NCBI GenBank assembly: GCA_949130495.1
Contig: OX422209.1
Location: forward strand, 692,898,757 to 692,962,756
DNA: 64,000 nt
Direction of reading: 5' to 3'
Source of the DNA: Sambucus nigra
Taxonomy: Eukaryota > Streptophyta > Magnoliopsida > Dipsacales > Adoxaceae
The first letter of the stretch is position 1. The number at the start of each line of letters is the position of its first letter. The notes under the pieces are model-generated. The model was not told the origin of the DNA and searched no databases. It was given only the letters and a program-made list of their open reading frames with translations. Below are positions 1 through 10,899 of this stretch, piece by piece. The position numbers and the translations under genes are program-made.

Positions 1-1602
1 AGCCAAATAAATTTCCTCTTACTTAAAATATAACTCCCACCTTCATCACTTTTATGGATTTATCCTTCTCGAATATACCAATTCGCAATAATTAAATAAG
101 TATACCCTCAATTTATTTAAATCCCATAGATAACGTATCACCTATAACACTAGTCGTCAATAGACGCATTGGGTAAACGATACATCATCTTTAGTTCATA
201 ACCCAAATTTCATCCTAGTTGCCTCGGAGGATTTTCTCAAACACAATTGACATATACTTACATATTCTATGCGCATAATTATACATATATGTAATTGCCC
301 ACCGAAATACCAACTCGAGTGTTACTCATTCTAAGAACCCTTAATTAAATAAGGCGTGGATGCCATTTTCCACGAACTAAAGGTCTGAATTTTGCTCAAA
401 TAATAATTTAGAGGTTCCCACTCAATTTTTGGGTGCCCCAAATAACTAATTTCTCAATTGATTTAATTTCCTCAAAAATATAATTTTAGTGCCACCCGAT
501 TTTGGCACCCTTTTTCCCCCATAAATTCCCTCAATATGCAAGAAATAATCCCCCCTTAGTTGGATATTTAATTCCTTAATTTGAACAAGCTACAAACCGT
601 AAATTTGGGATTTTATCCCATTAAAACATCACAAGCCGAAATGGCCAAAATAACTGTTTGATCGATCGATCGAACCTTGGCCATCGATCGATCGATCAAA
701 CAGGGCAGCTTCTTCTTCGCATGTGTTTTGTCCATTAACAACCTCCAACCTTATTTTTCTTCTACCCCCAACCATATAAAAACCCAACCAACTACATATA
801 CTCCAAGAAAACAGGTTCTAATCATCCTCGAACCAAGAATCGACAATAAATTTCAATTAATTTCTAAGTTTCTTAATTCGATTATTGTTCGGGGTTTACT
901 CATTAATTTTCCGAAAAATCCGTTTTCATTCATGAAAACCCAACCCAAAATCTTCAGGGTTTTATTATTACCAATTTTGATATGAGATTTATGATTAAAA
1001 AGAATAAAGCAAGTAAACACTTGCCTCGTGGATAAAATTCGACGACCTTGAGTCAAATCCCGCGGAGTTTGGCCCGTAAATCCCTTTCCTCTCTTCCTTT
1101 CCCCTCTTCCTCTCTTTCCTTCTTCTTTTTCTCTCTTTTCTCCCACTCTCTCATGACTTCTATAGAGATAAATAAGGGTTTATCCCTTATAAACCAAAAA
1201 ATGACTCGTTTACTCAATTATGAGTCCCTATTAACCTAAAAATTCCCTAAACCTAAACATTACCCCCAGATACTCTATTCTGGCTATCTCGACCATTTTG
1301 AAACCAACTGCACACTCTAAATCTCCATTAGAGGTACTTGACCGCAATCCACTAATTAAACCCAATACATCACAAGGCGACTTTTCCAATTAAAATATTA
1401 TCCTCTGTCGCTTTACCCAACTGCGACGTGTAATTAAAATAATCCAACTTATTTACTTAATCTGAAAAGTAAATGTAACACACCTCTGTAATCATCTAAC
1501 CCTCATAAACTCCAAAAATTAGTATTCAGGGAAATTTTCTCAAACCTCCAAATTACACCCATTTATGAAATTTAATCATCCCCAAAATTGCGGGGGGTTA
1601 CA
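1..1602 (-). mobile_element. Partial long LTR, TGTAAC-type (Tekay/Del-like), right end only
   Basis: The right edge reads ...CGGGGGGTTACA, so on the minus strand an LTR would start TGTAACCCCCCG, the style of Tekay/Del chromovirus LTRs. It shares layout with the LTRs at 50716-53758 and 57786-60851: a CTGRCTATCTCGACC stretch near 1280, an AAAGCAAG...ACTTGCCT splice-donor-like site near 1010-1025, and a CGATCGAT palindrome pair. No polypyrimidine tract follows at 1603, so this is probably the 5' LTR or a solo LTR of an element whose body lies left of the window. Orientation is inferred by analogy with the related LTRs. The open frames inside it look like chance. Confidence 0.55.
654..703. repeat. 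Perfect 20-bp inverted repeat with CGATCGAT core
   Basis: The left arm CTGTTTGATCGATCGATCGA (654-673) and the right arm (684-703) are exact reverse complements with a 10-nt spacer. It could fold into a long hairpin. Related CGATCGAT or GTCGAC pairs recur in other LTRs of this window. Confidence 0.9.
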
Positions 1603-1784
1603 ATATACATAAGGAAATCAATAGAAATCAAAGTAGATTTAACCTAATTACTAACATGATTAGGTCAATTACAAAATTGATCAATTTAATTTTACAAAAC
1701 AAATTTATAACATGTTTAGGGTTTAGAATCCAATGAAATAGATATAATCTAAGACATATGCAATCATAATAATATCTTAGAGGA

Positions 1785-2620
1785 GGAGGTGATGGTGTCA
1801 CCTGTGATGCCCCCAGTGTATATGAGGCGAGAACGAGAGATGTCGAATGATGAACGGGTGGCGGCGATGATGGGCGAGCCTTACTCATCATATACCGACA
1901 CTATAATGACATATGATTATTTGGGTTTCGTGTCGAGCTAGTTGATGCTGCTCAGCATATATGACGTGATGCCTCTCCCCCAGACGGGCTCGAATAAGCC
2001 AGTGGGGTCTTCCCACAATGCAGGTGGTGTGTCTACATCGGTAGCGACGACGACTTCGAAGGATCCCTTTGTGAGGTTGGATCCTCCTTCTTATAACATC
2101 CGACGAGCTAACAGAGGGTCGGTGCATATGTTGCATCGTCCTAATACGATGGACCCGGAGGAGTTGGGGCTGATGGAGGAGGTTCTTGAGCCAGCGGTAT
2201 ACTTTTCATCTATTTGTATTTTGATTTGCTTATTTATTTCTTTGACTCAGACTAACTTATTTACCCTTTTCTATTTTTGTTGTAGCACATCCGAGTGTCA
2301 TCCACCTAGATAAAGGATATTCGGGATTAGATAGCTTCTACGACTGTTCACATTCGGGAGTCGATCACGATTCTGTCTTATCTGGTGTCGTTAACCTCAT
2401 TTGATGAGGGATTTGGTTTGGGAAGTAGATGTATGTTGTCTCGTTGCTAGGGGAAACGAGCGCACCATAGGAATAGAGGTTCTTTGGGAGAGAGAAAATT
2501 TAGGAGTGAGAGTGAGAGAGAGAGATAGAGAGAATATAGGTAGGTCCAGGCTGAGTCCCGTTGTATTTTCCTTTCCTTCAAGAAATATGTAATAAACAAT
2601 ATCTATGTAATAAAATAATG
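1785..2620 (+). pseudogene. Decayed spliced gene in antisense to the Tat/Ogre element
   Basis: A plus-strand frame reads through 1800-2196 with one stop (TAG near 1939). It is followed by a textbook intron, 2197-2285, with GTATAC donor and a T-rich tract ending TTGTAG. Exon 2 contains an in-frame coding-like stretch (about 2340-2450, SFDEGFGLGSRCML) and an Arg/Glu-rich tail, but also stops. AATAAA-like signals follow at 2591-2620. I do not recognise the family with certainty; the general look suggests a plant mobile-domain or retroelement accessory gene. It lies on the strand opposite to the neighbouring pol, like the next gene. It could be a captured host fragment. Confidence 0.35.
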
Positions 2621-2840
2621 TTTTTTTTATTTTAGTGAATTAATGCACATGCCCTTTTTACTTAGCTACTGAGATCGTAAAAAGAATAAAAAATTATTAG
2701 AGAGAAAATTTATTTTAAAACAGGATAAGTAAAAACATAAGGAAAGGAAATTCGAAATTATTTAAGAGTAAAAAATATTTTTATTGGGTTTTTTGATTTT
2801 GACAAAAAAGGAAAAAGGGAATTTTCAAAAAATGGGGGGT

Positions 2841-3009
2841 TGCCGATCGACATGCCCGTTGTCCTGCCTATCGGCATGTCAGTCGAGTTCAATCAACCCA
2901 AGGTTTTGATTGCACTTCCTTCAATTAATTAGTCCTTGGTGGGGGTAAGGTTTTCTTCGATTTTTGTAGGGTTTTTATCTTTGGTTGAGGTTTTCCAAGT
3001 ATAAAAAGG
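2841..3009 (+). promoter_or_regulatory. Promoter of the antisense accessory gene: palindrome module plus TATA box
   Basis: TGCCGATCGACATG (2841-2854) and a second, partly inverted copy GCCTATCGGCATGTCAGTCG (2866-2885) precede a strong TATA box, TATAAAAAGG (3000-3009). A CT-rich leader (3029-3090) and an ATG at 3094 follow. The same 14-mer occurs at 14710 in the LTR of the surrounding element, beside its TATA box on the other strand. Confidence 0.55.
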
Positions 3010-3093
3010 GGGCATGGTTGGAGAATTTTCTTCACACCTCCACATTCCTTCTCTTTAGCATTCTTTTTGCTTATTATCTCATCACTTTGCAAT

Positions 3094-4340
3094 ATGGATC
3101 TCCCTGAAAGTGTTCAATTTTCTACCTACCTCAAAACTTTGGATGTGATGCTTTCAACATGCGTGGAGTTTATTTATGGTGCAACCGACCTATAGAGTGG
3201 AACATGCAGATGGCAACAGTGGAATTCTGGTACCTTGAAGACCATGTTTTTCGCTTTGAGTTGGACGAAATCTGTCCGACCTATAAAGAGTTCTCTGCCA
3301 TGTTGGGGATAAATACCAGTGTTACAAATGCTATGCCTAAATTTTCTCGATCACCTAGGGAGTTGTTAGTGGGACTTCTCCATTTCTCGCCTTTGACGAT
3401 TAGGTCACTAGTTACGGGAGGAATTAATTTTCTTCATGTTATGTTGAATTTTGTGCATTTGCTGGATGTTGGTGATCGTGGCTATACTGGAGATGTCATT
3501 CTGTACTTGATTTCAAAATTGTTGTTCGTGACTGGGGAACTGTTGGTGGACCCAGAATTTGCAACCATTGCTTCATAGATGTCGTACCCTCACAATCTTG
3601 CGACGTTGATACTGGCAGAGACTTTGAATGGTCTGGATGCCTGGAGAGAAGGTCGTTCCAACTTCCTGAGGGGTAGTTTCGTAATGCTGTTCATGTGGCT
3701 GTCGGAGATATTCTGTATGGTGGTCGCTCCTGAATATCCCTTAGTTTCTATTCCCAACTTCCTTTCTCGCTAATTTATTAGTGTGGGCTTAGACATTAAG
3801 AGCTGGGAGAACTAGTTTGTGGAGCACGGAGCTTGAGACTTGCGTTGGTCAATACCTTGGTGAGGGGAATTGCTTCCCATTCTAGAATTGGGAGAATACC
3901 AGTATGTTTGGTTGGTTGACCTCTGACATAACTCTTTTTACTTTCTCTGATGACTCTTGCACTAATTTGTCTAGGAGCAGATCGTGCCACATCGGACACT
4001 AGACTTTTTTCCTGTGCAGTATTTGACGCTGGGCTCTCTATGGTAGAATCATCGACCATAGACCCATCCTTCCCAGTCTATTGGTAGAGTCTGGCATGTT
4101 TTTTAGGACTACATGAAGTGGTTGTGGAGGAGAGTAGTCGTCAAGATGCTGGTTGTGGAGATCGGGCACATGTGGTTTGCTATATCTGACACCATAGAAG
4201 GAGGTGTTATTATTTTCCCTAGACTAGTCTGGGCTTATTATTCCATGGATCATCTGTGTCACTTTATTGAGGCAAGGGAGGTTTGGGGAGCCCAGGATGT
4301 GGATGGTAATGGGGTCGATTCCTATGGCAGCTGCGGGTAG
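3094..4340 (+). pseudogene. Antisense accessory ORF of a Tat/Ogre retrotransposon (DUF7745-like)
   Basis: The first ATG after the TATA box (3094) opens a short frame. A frameshift then leads into 3159-3578 and, after one TAG, 3579-3773. Seen: FELDEICPTYKEFSAMLG, then TLILAETLNGLDAWREG and a hydrophobic LLxxW-type end. These match the general pattern of the plant retroelement domain DUF7745 (PTxEEF...; ILAETxxSLxxCRE; ...LLxxWLxxHF). Known: some Tat-lineage elements carry an extra ORF, often antisense, between integrase and the 3' LTR. Here the gene runs head-on toward the minus-strand integrase and has its own promoter and poly(A) signal. The part after 3780 (for example 4113-4340) is degraded. 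The protein's function is unknown. Confidence 0.55.
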
Positions 4341-4540
4341 GAACCCTAGGAAATTTATTTGTGAAGATTTTGTATGGTGTTTATGGTAATGGTTTTAGTT
4401 GTTTTGGTTGTGTGGGAATAAATTTAGAAGGGTTTTTGCGAGAAGTTGGTTTATGTTTTTGTTTGGTTTTAGGAAAGTAGGGGTAGGTTGGCAAGGGGAG
4501 TTGTTTTTACTCCCTCTGCCTGATGTAATTGTAACGGAAT

Positions 4541-4560
4541 TTTCATCATTGAAATAAAGA
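4541..4560 (+). terminator. Poly(A) signal region of the antisense gene
   Basis: AATAAA at 4553-4558 lies in a T-rich 3' region after the antisense ORF and about 340 bp before the end of the minus-strand integrase. The two transcription units would converge here. Confidence 0.4.
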
Positions 4561-4893
4561 AAATTTTAATTATGTTATTGTGCCTCTTGATGAGTTTTTT
4601 GAATTTGAATTATCTATACCAATCGCTAAGGCATACATAATACTTTTTTCCATGTTAATGATAAAAATGAACTGTCATTCTAGAGGATAAGAAAAGAATA
4701 GCATTTTGTGAAAAATAAGGGGACCGTGCTCATGTATGAGTTGCCTACGTACCTCTGGTGGTTTTGAAATTTTTTTGAGTTCCATGTTTGGAAGTAAAAA
4801 TATTTTTAAAGAATCAGATCCCACGTAGTTTTGAGTAGAGGGAAATGAAGATTTTTTTTAGAATATAATGGAGATGAGAAGAGTCGTAGCACG

Positions 4894-5205
4894 TCAAGAT
4901 TTAGGGTAGGGGTAGAATTTCTGTAGACGGTCCAGGTTGACTGGATGTGCCATCTCTTCCCTATTAAGGTTAGTGAGCATATCGACATCGTCTGATAAAA
5001 TTTTCTTCATAAGGTAGGTGCCGCTCCAATTGGGTTTGAATTTCCCTTTGGGGTCCCAGGTGGGCTCTACTATTTCTTTGAGGGCTAAGTACCCTTCTCG
5101 AATACCACGGTCCATGACTCTCTTATTAAATGATCGCGCTATTCGGCGATGGTTCCCTTGTATATGATACAAAGCCTTCAATATCCTTTCGTCCAATACT
5201 GACAA
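4894..5205 (-). pseudogene. Integrase C-terminal region (Tat/Ogre-type)
   Basis: The frame from 5205 down to 4894 reads VLDERILKALYHIQGNHRRIARSF and later GKFKPNWSGTYLMKKIL. This resembles the plant gypsy integrase C-terminus, where a basic helix precedes the KFxPNWxGPY(V/L)I motif that binds DNA non-specifically. It is separated from the catalytic core by stops around 5210-5410. A shifted-frame stretch there (STPYALVYGMEAVL, about 5290-5340) fits the normal GxTPYxLVYGxEAVLP region. It forms the end of pol in this element. Confidence 0.7.
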
Positions 5206-5414
5206 ATTATCAAGACGGCTTTGATGCTAGTATTCATTGTTGACTTTGTTTTCAATCATGACGTATAGTGAAGGAATTTCTACCTCCACGAGTAGGACTG
5301 CCTCCATGCCGTATACTAGAGCGTAAGGGGTAGACCCAGTAGATATTCAAACTGAAGTCCAGTAGCCCTAGAGGGTGTAAGGGATTCGGTTACCCCAATC
5401 TCGATAACTTTTGG

Positions 5415-5969
5415 TCATCTTGCTGATGATTTCTTTGAGGTTCTTATTAGCGGCTTCAACTGCTCCATTGGTTTGACGTCAGTGGGAGAAGATTTATGTC
5501 TCTGAATCCCATACTTGTCGACCACCTCAATGACTTCTGCCTCAAAATGAAACCCGTTGTCTAACATTAGCTCATGCGGGATGCCATATCGAGAAATGAT
5601 ATTTTTTTGGATGAACTTGGCCACCTTTTTGGCATTCAGCACTGCGTATGACTCAACTTCGACCCATTTGGTGAAGTAGTTAATGTCAGCTAGGGTGAAC
5701 TCATGTCCATTGGAGGCTTTGGGTGTAATAATCCCTATGATATCGCTACTCCATGTGGAGAATGGCCAGGTAAAAGTCATGTTATATAAATCTAGCGTAG
5801 GCAAGTGCGGGAGGTTGGAAAACTGTTGGCAGTTGAGACATCTTTGAACATAGGTGATGCAATCCCGAACCATATTAGTCCAGTAGTAACCTTGTTGAAT
5901 TATTTTCTTGGTGAGCATATAGCCATTCACGTAGGGTCTACATTCCCCGTTGTGGATTTTTTGTATCAT
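5415..5969 (-). pseudogene. Integrase zinc-binding and catalytic core (Tat/Ogre-type)
   Basis: From 5969 downward: a zinc-binding end with CITYVQRCLNCQQF, then TWPFSTWSSDIIGIITPKAS, SNGHEFTLADINYFTKWVEV and MLDNGFHF. These are the hallmark stretches of the Tat integrase core; first and second catalytic Asp are present. Near 5480 a frameshift moves the third catalytic region (TNGAVEAANKNLKEI, with its Glu) into another frame. The initial HH pair of the zinc finger lies upstream in degraded sequence. Integrase would insert the cDNA into the genome; this copy is dead. Confidence 0.8.
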
Positions 5970-6437
5970 CTCTTTAATGTCAGCCCTTATAATGGACTGT
6001 AAATGGGTTCAATCGAAGCTCCTCTTAAACAGTGCTTTATCAAAGATGATGTACTAGGCAACCAGTCTACGAAGGGTTACTCAGGATTTCTTGTTATAAC
6101 CTTGGGGATACCTACCATGCTTGAGGAGGCACCAAATATCATAGTGCCAACAGTCGTCTATATCAGGATCTTCTTTAGTGATGATCTCAATGTGGTAGCA
6201 GTGGGTTGGTTTATCTTGCTTTTGGACTAGGAAAGGGGCTATTGTTATTCCCTCGAGAAAATTAATCATGGAGGCTAAGGTATCAAAGGCATCGGCTAGC
6301 TTATTTTTTGCTCTGGGAAGGTAGTGGAAGGTGATATCTTGGAATTAGGAGGCCAACTCTTCTAGGTGGGCATGGAAGGGTAAGAGTTTCTCATCCTTGA
6401 ATTTCTATATTTTGAGTACTTGATCGATGATGTGGGT

Positions 6438-6638
6438 TTAATCCCCGTAGACATCTAGGTATCGAATTCCTTTCTTGAGAGAAACATTGAGGTATATCGT
6501 GCACGCTTCGTATTCAGTCATATTGTTGGTGCAAGTAACACCCATCTTGATAGCAATGGGAGTGTAAGAATCGTAAGGGTCAATTAGGAGGATTCTAATT
6601 CCATACCCCTTCTTATTGGCGGCGGCCTCGAAGAACAT
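6438..6638 (-). pseudogene. Second (archaeal-like) RNase H, Tat lineage marker
   Basis: The frame 6638-6438 reads GYGIRILLIDPYDSYTPIAI, then TNNMTEYEACTIYLNVSLKK and YLDVYGD. It matches the G(I/V)xxxLxSPxG...TNNxAEYEA...GDS pattern of the additional RNase H found in Tat elements. The catalytic Glu of AEYEA (here TEYEA) and the GD of GDS are visible. It lies between the first RNase H and integrase, as expected. About 6080-6430 on the same strand is the spacer to integrase and is stop-ridden. Confidence 0.75.
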
Positions 6639-6779
6639 TTTCCGACGAAGAACACTTACAATCGAAGGTCTTCTTGGGAGGTAAAAAGATTATTCTCATA
6701 TGAGAATTCAAAAATCCAAAGATCGGTTTCTTCCATAGGGTAGTTAGTGAGGTAGTTAGAGATGGATCTTCCTTTCATG

Positions 6780-7060
6780 GCCTACTGCTTGACATACACA
6801 GTATCAAATTCGACTAAAATCATCAACCTATGGGCTATTCGGCTAAACAAGGTAGGATTTTTGAGTAGGTACTTGATGGGATCCATTCGGGATACGAGTT
6901 TGATAGGAAAAATGAGCATGTGGTGCCATAGTTTTTAAGTGCCCCTAACAAGGGAGACATATGCCTTCTCCAAGGCATTGTAGTTAACTTTATACCTGAC
7001 CAACTTATGACTGACATAGTAGATGGCTCTTTATTTGCGGGAATCTTCAAGGTATTGGTC
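6780..7060 (-). pseudogene. First RNase H domain (Tat/Ogre pol)
   Basis: One minus-strand frame reads AIYYVSHKLVRYKVNYNALE followed by KLWHHMLIF, SRMDPIKYLLKNP and IAHRLMILVEFD. This corresponds to the retroviral-type RNase H end (IYYLSKxxxxxExxYxxLEK...MDPIKYI...RxxRWQxLLxEFD). Several stops interrupt it, and another frame gives a misleading 71-codon run over the same DNA. It joins RT upstream (7100-7500, badly degraded). Confidence 0.65.
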
Positions 7061-7509
7061 TAGTAAAGCCCTAACTATATTATCTATTATGGTTAGGTAT
7101 AAGATTAGGGTAAGACCAGACTGCAGTGGCATGTGTACTGGAGGTCGGGTTACGTATTTCTTGATTTGGTCAAAGACTTCTTGATAAGATTTGTTCCAAA
7201 ATTTGTTGAATCTTTTCGAAGGAGTTTAGAGATGGGTTCCCAGATAGAAGTCAACTGGATGATATACTACAATTTCCTAAGGAGTACATGGACTTCCTTC
7301 TTAATTCGGGGTGGTGTAATTTTGAGTATGACTTTCATCTTAACCGGATCTTCTTATATCCCTTTCTCAATAGCCATGAATCCTAAAAGCTTTCCTTTGG
7401 TAACGCTGAAGATAGATTTTTTTGGGTTAAGTCACATATAATATTATCATAGTCTCTCGAAGAACTTTCGGAGAGTGGGAACATGACCTTCCGTAGTCTT
7501 AAACTTGGT

Positions 7510-8061
7510 AATAATATCATCCACGTAAACCTTTACTTATTTGTGTATCAAATCATATAAGATGGTTGTGATAACCCTTTAGTAGGTAGCCCTTGTATTT
7601 TTTAGACCAAATGACATAATGGTGTAGCAAAAGGTTCCTCAAGGGTGATGAATGCGATTTTCTCTTGATGATCCGAGTGAATTTTGATCTGGCCCATCAA
7701 TGAAAGACTTAAGAGTGTGACTGGACGTGTTGTCCACAATCGTGTCGATATTGGGTAGCGGGTAATCATCCTTCATAGAGGCCTTGTTCAAGTCTTGGTA
7801 GTCAACACATAGGAGAACCTTTCCTCCTGATTTTTGCATGGGTATGATATTGGCTATTCATGTGGGGTATTCAATCACACGAATGAAACCCACGTTCAAC
7901 TTACTGACCACTTCTTCCTTAATCTTCAGCGACCATTCGTTGTAGAGATTTTGCAGTTTTTGCTTATCCGATTTGCATTCTGGGAGAGTTGGAATCTCAT
8001 ACTGAGCTATCTCGGGTGTAATGCCAGGCATGTATTCGTAGGAATATGAGAAGACACCCAT
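7510..8061 (-). pseudogene. Reverse transcriptase (Tat/Ogre pol)
   Basis: The N-terminal part (8061-7858) reads EYMPGITPEIAQYEIPTLPE and EWSLKIKEEVVSKLNVGFI. The palm begins at 7839 with LCVDYQDLNKASMKDDYPLP. The catalytic box reads VYVDDIITK, with YVDD encoded at 7516-7527 (canonical Y-x-DD). The regions lie in different frames with stops in between, including stops flanking the MSFGLKNTRATY stretch (about 7570-7610). RT would copy element RNA into cDNA. Confidence 0.8.
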
Positions 8062-8085
8062 AATTTCCTTCAGTAATTCCTCGAG

Positions 8086-8604
8086 TTACACTCGCTCATG
8101 CTCGTCAAGGGTTGGCCCTATAATATTCTTGCCCAGTTGCCTACTAAAACCGAGATTAATAATTACAGTTTCATCTCCATTAACTTGAACGTGATTATGT
8201 TTTTTGTTATTAACCTTATTAAGATCAGTTGAGAATCGTTCATTTACAAGATCATAATCATCATCATCATCGTCATCATCAAGAGTTTGATTAGAATCAA
8301 GACAATTAATGTAAGTCACAACAAGATACTTAAAATATTTGTTTATTTCATTATTAGGAAAAATAGCATTGATAACCTCATCAAAGGAGGACTCGATTAC
8401 ATCAGAATAAGGAGGAAGAAAAGAAGAAGAAATGGGATAACCATCAGGGTTGGGTTGAATTTCAACTGGTGGAACTGGTACAGTATGCCAGTTGAGGAAA
8501 GATGCATCAACAGCTTCGATCAGGTGGTATGGATCCAATAACTCGAGTGGACCATGAAAAGTGTCAACCCAGTGTTTGCAAATTGAATGAATCCCCAGAG
8601 TCAC
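8086..8604 (-). pseudogene. Gag-pol linker segment with acidic run
   Basis: A 172-codon open frame lies between protease/G-patch and RT. It starts MTLGIHSICKHWVDTFHGPL and holds a run of eight Asp made by an ATC/GTC repeat on the plus strand (about 8256-8280). Its C-terminal end, GKNIIGPTLDEHERV, precedes the RT N-terminus. I recognise no enzymatic domain; such a linker is usual in Tat elements. Among the longest uninterrupted frames in this element, although its neighbours are broken. Confidence 0.5.
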
Positions 8605-8926
8605 TTCCCTTAGAATCTTTGATATCGGCTATGGTCTTCTCAATAAATTATCGCGCATGATGCTGGGAACTTTTGACCCATGAGGATCTATCTTAGGAAA
8701 AAATCTTCATTCCTGGTTTTATCTTCTTGTCCACATGATCATACCACGATTCGGCAAAGACACAGAAGGGGAAATCTTCACCCTCTCTAATGAATCTTCC
8801 ATTGAAGGAATCTCTTGAGACAGTATTGGGGTTTTCTAGCCTTCTCTTTAGCTGAGGCTGGAGGACCATTATGAGTTCTTATACTGATGATTAATATCTC
8901 AAACCACAAATTAGGAAAGTCTTTCT

Positions 8927-9500
8927 TCAACACAATGGGTTCAAATATCCCCTGTTGTCGTCGTCCAGCCCCAGTCCGCGCATGAAGTGCATGCTTTTCA
9001 ACATCTGGATCACATTGACGTTGCCATGAGGGTTATGCTCCAGAAAAATCCTATCTTTGAAGTCATCCCCTGCTAGGAGTAGAAGTTGTTCAACTAAAAA
9101 ACCTGACAGAATCATATCATTTTCCCCATGATGTATCTCAAGTATTGGATTATTGTTCCTTGAATTCTCCTTATTGTCGTCATCGTCCAAGATGGTAATG
9201 ACCTTCTTATTGGCGAAGAACTTCAATTTTTGATGAAGTGAAGAAGACACATCCTTGATACTATAGGGTCATGGTCATACAAATAATAGATTGAAATAAG
9301 CAAGGATGTCGATGACTTATAATTCAATAATAAGATTTATAGGTTCGGCCCCTATTGTAATCTTTATGGGCTGACGAGTATTATCATAAGCACGCACCGA
9401 GCAGAGGTTGAAGAAAGGTTTCTCATTTTCAGTCCCAAGCAATTGACAAGAGAGAGTGGGATATTGAGAGCATAGTTATGCTGTGGACTAATCTTAGGGA
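8927..9500 (-). pseudogene. Aspartic protease remnant followed by G-patch
   Basis: On the minus strand, 9480-9280 contains HNYALN...LSLVNCLGLK and VRAYDNTRQPIKITIG. This aligns by eye with the retropepsin region (DNGSALNV...LGI; RAFDGTRR), but the active-site Asp-Asn-Gly is replaced by His-Asn-Tyr. The open frame 9250-8927 then reads SSSLHQKLKFFANKK and ends with FMRGLGLDDDNRGYLNPL. That is a G-patch motif (GxGLGxxxxGxxxP), characteristic of Tat protease regions. Protease would process the polyprotein; this copy lacks its catalytic residue. Confidence 0.65.
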
Positions 9501-10899
9501 TTTAATCTTCAGAGAAAGAGAGAATTCTAGTAGAGGTTAGAGATCCGACCAGATTCATTTCTTCTTCTAACATAGTGGAAGGAGGGATTATGGGACCGAC
9601 AAGTAGTTTGATAAAGGCATATTGGTGCATTTGGAAATACATAAAGAATCCCCATAGAGTGATTTTAGCTTAGGTCTTCTTTAACTGATCGAGGATCTTG
9701 CTCTCCTCGAGGGTCATTTTCGGCATAGAAAGATTCTCAACACTTTTTTTCTTTGTCGATTATTGATGATTGCGGGTTTGGAACTTAGTAATCCTTCACT
9801 GATCTGGTCACATGGTTCAAATAAGAGGGGGAAAACTCATCTATTTTGGGTTGTTCAGGCACCTTTTGGATATCTCCTAGTAGCTCCTTAAATGATATTA
9901 TCCCACATATGCAGACTATCTGTTTAGTCTTTTTTTTAGCTTTGTACTTCATCTAAATCATCGAATTCGTCCCCCCATCCGGTGGCAACGACATCATCTT
10001 TCCATGAAAAGTCAATACACTTTATAACCTCAATGACCTCTTCGTATAAATCCTCCTACTCAATGGGGAGATGTAAAAATAAAGGGACCAGATACCCTTA
10101 TAGCTTCAAAGCATCAAATATCTCGAACATATTGCAAATGTCATTGATCTGTCGAAATAAGTTTACCACGATCTGGACCACATCATCTAAACTGACTTCA
10201 TCGGTAGGTACCACCCAATTATCTGACTCTCAAGCCCATTTTTTAGCTTCCAAGAATAACGTACTGAATCTCTAGCAGTCAATGGTCATCTTGGAGGGCA
10301 ATTTCAGCTCGAATTCTAAAAGTTGGTTCAATACTACTGAAAATTCCATGTTTTTTCCTCTAGAATGGGTACAAATAACTATGCATGCTCTAGTAAGAAG
10401 TGACAGAGTCTGATCGGAAAAATTGGTAGGGTGCAGGAGAAAATATGGGCAAACTTAGAGAGGTTTAGGAGAGTATAGATTTATTGGGTACGGTCTGGGT
10501 AGATGGATAAAATTTTGGGTTTTCTTCTAGAAAGATGGCATTTGTCTGATTTGGGAGGGGATTATGGGTAGTGTTTGGTTTAGGATTGGCTGATGGGGCG
10601 ATGATTACTCGATCAATTATACCTTAGATTATATTTCGAAGGTGGAAACACTAATCAATGGTATGGTCGGCATTTTGGTGAAGGTCAAAATGGGCATCTG
10701 GTTTGAAATTTTTGGGATGTGGGTTTGGTAATGGATGAGGGTCCAATAGCTTGATAATATTTTGGCTTAAAAAGGCCTGGTAAACTTTGGAGATGGGAGC
10801 ATGAAGCTTGGTGTATTCCTTCTTGACTGGGTTAGGGCGATTTTCTGGTGCTCGTGAAGTGGCAGGCTGAAAGATATTATTGATGGTTGAAATTATGGT
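9501..10899 (-). other. Gag-protease interval, no confident domain
   Basis: Minus-strand reading frames are full of stops. By position this is the gag C-terminus and the gag-PR junction of the Tat/Ogre element. I see no zinc knuckle and nothing of another origin. Confidence 0.4.

Noticed and set aside
1236..1256. Telomere-like CCTAAACCTAAAC
   Set aside because: Only two partial units; common by chance in AT-rich plant DNA.
3796..4059. Minus-strand frame opposite the antisense gene
   Set aside because: Shadow of the DUF7745-like gene; no motif.
8256..8280. Run of Asp codons as a functional acidic domain
   Set aside because: It is an ATC/GTC trinucleotide repeat within a decayed linker.
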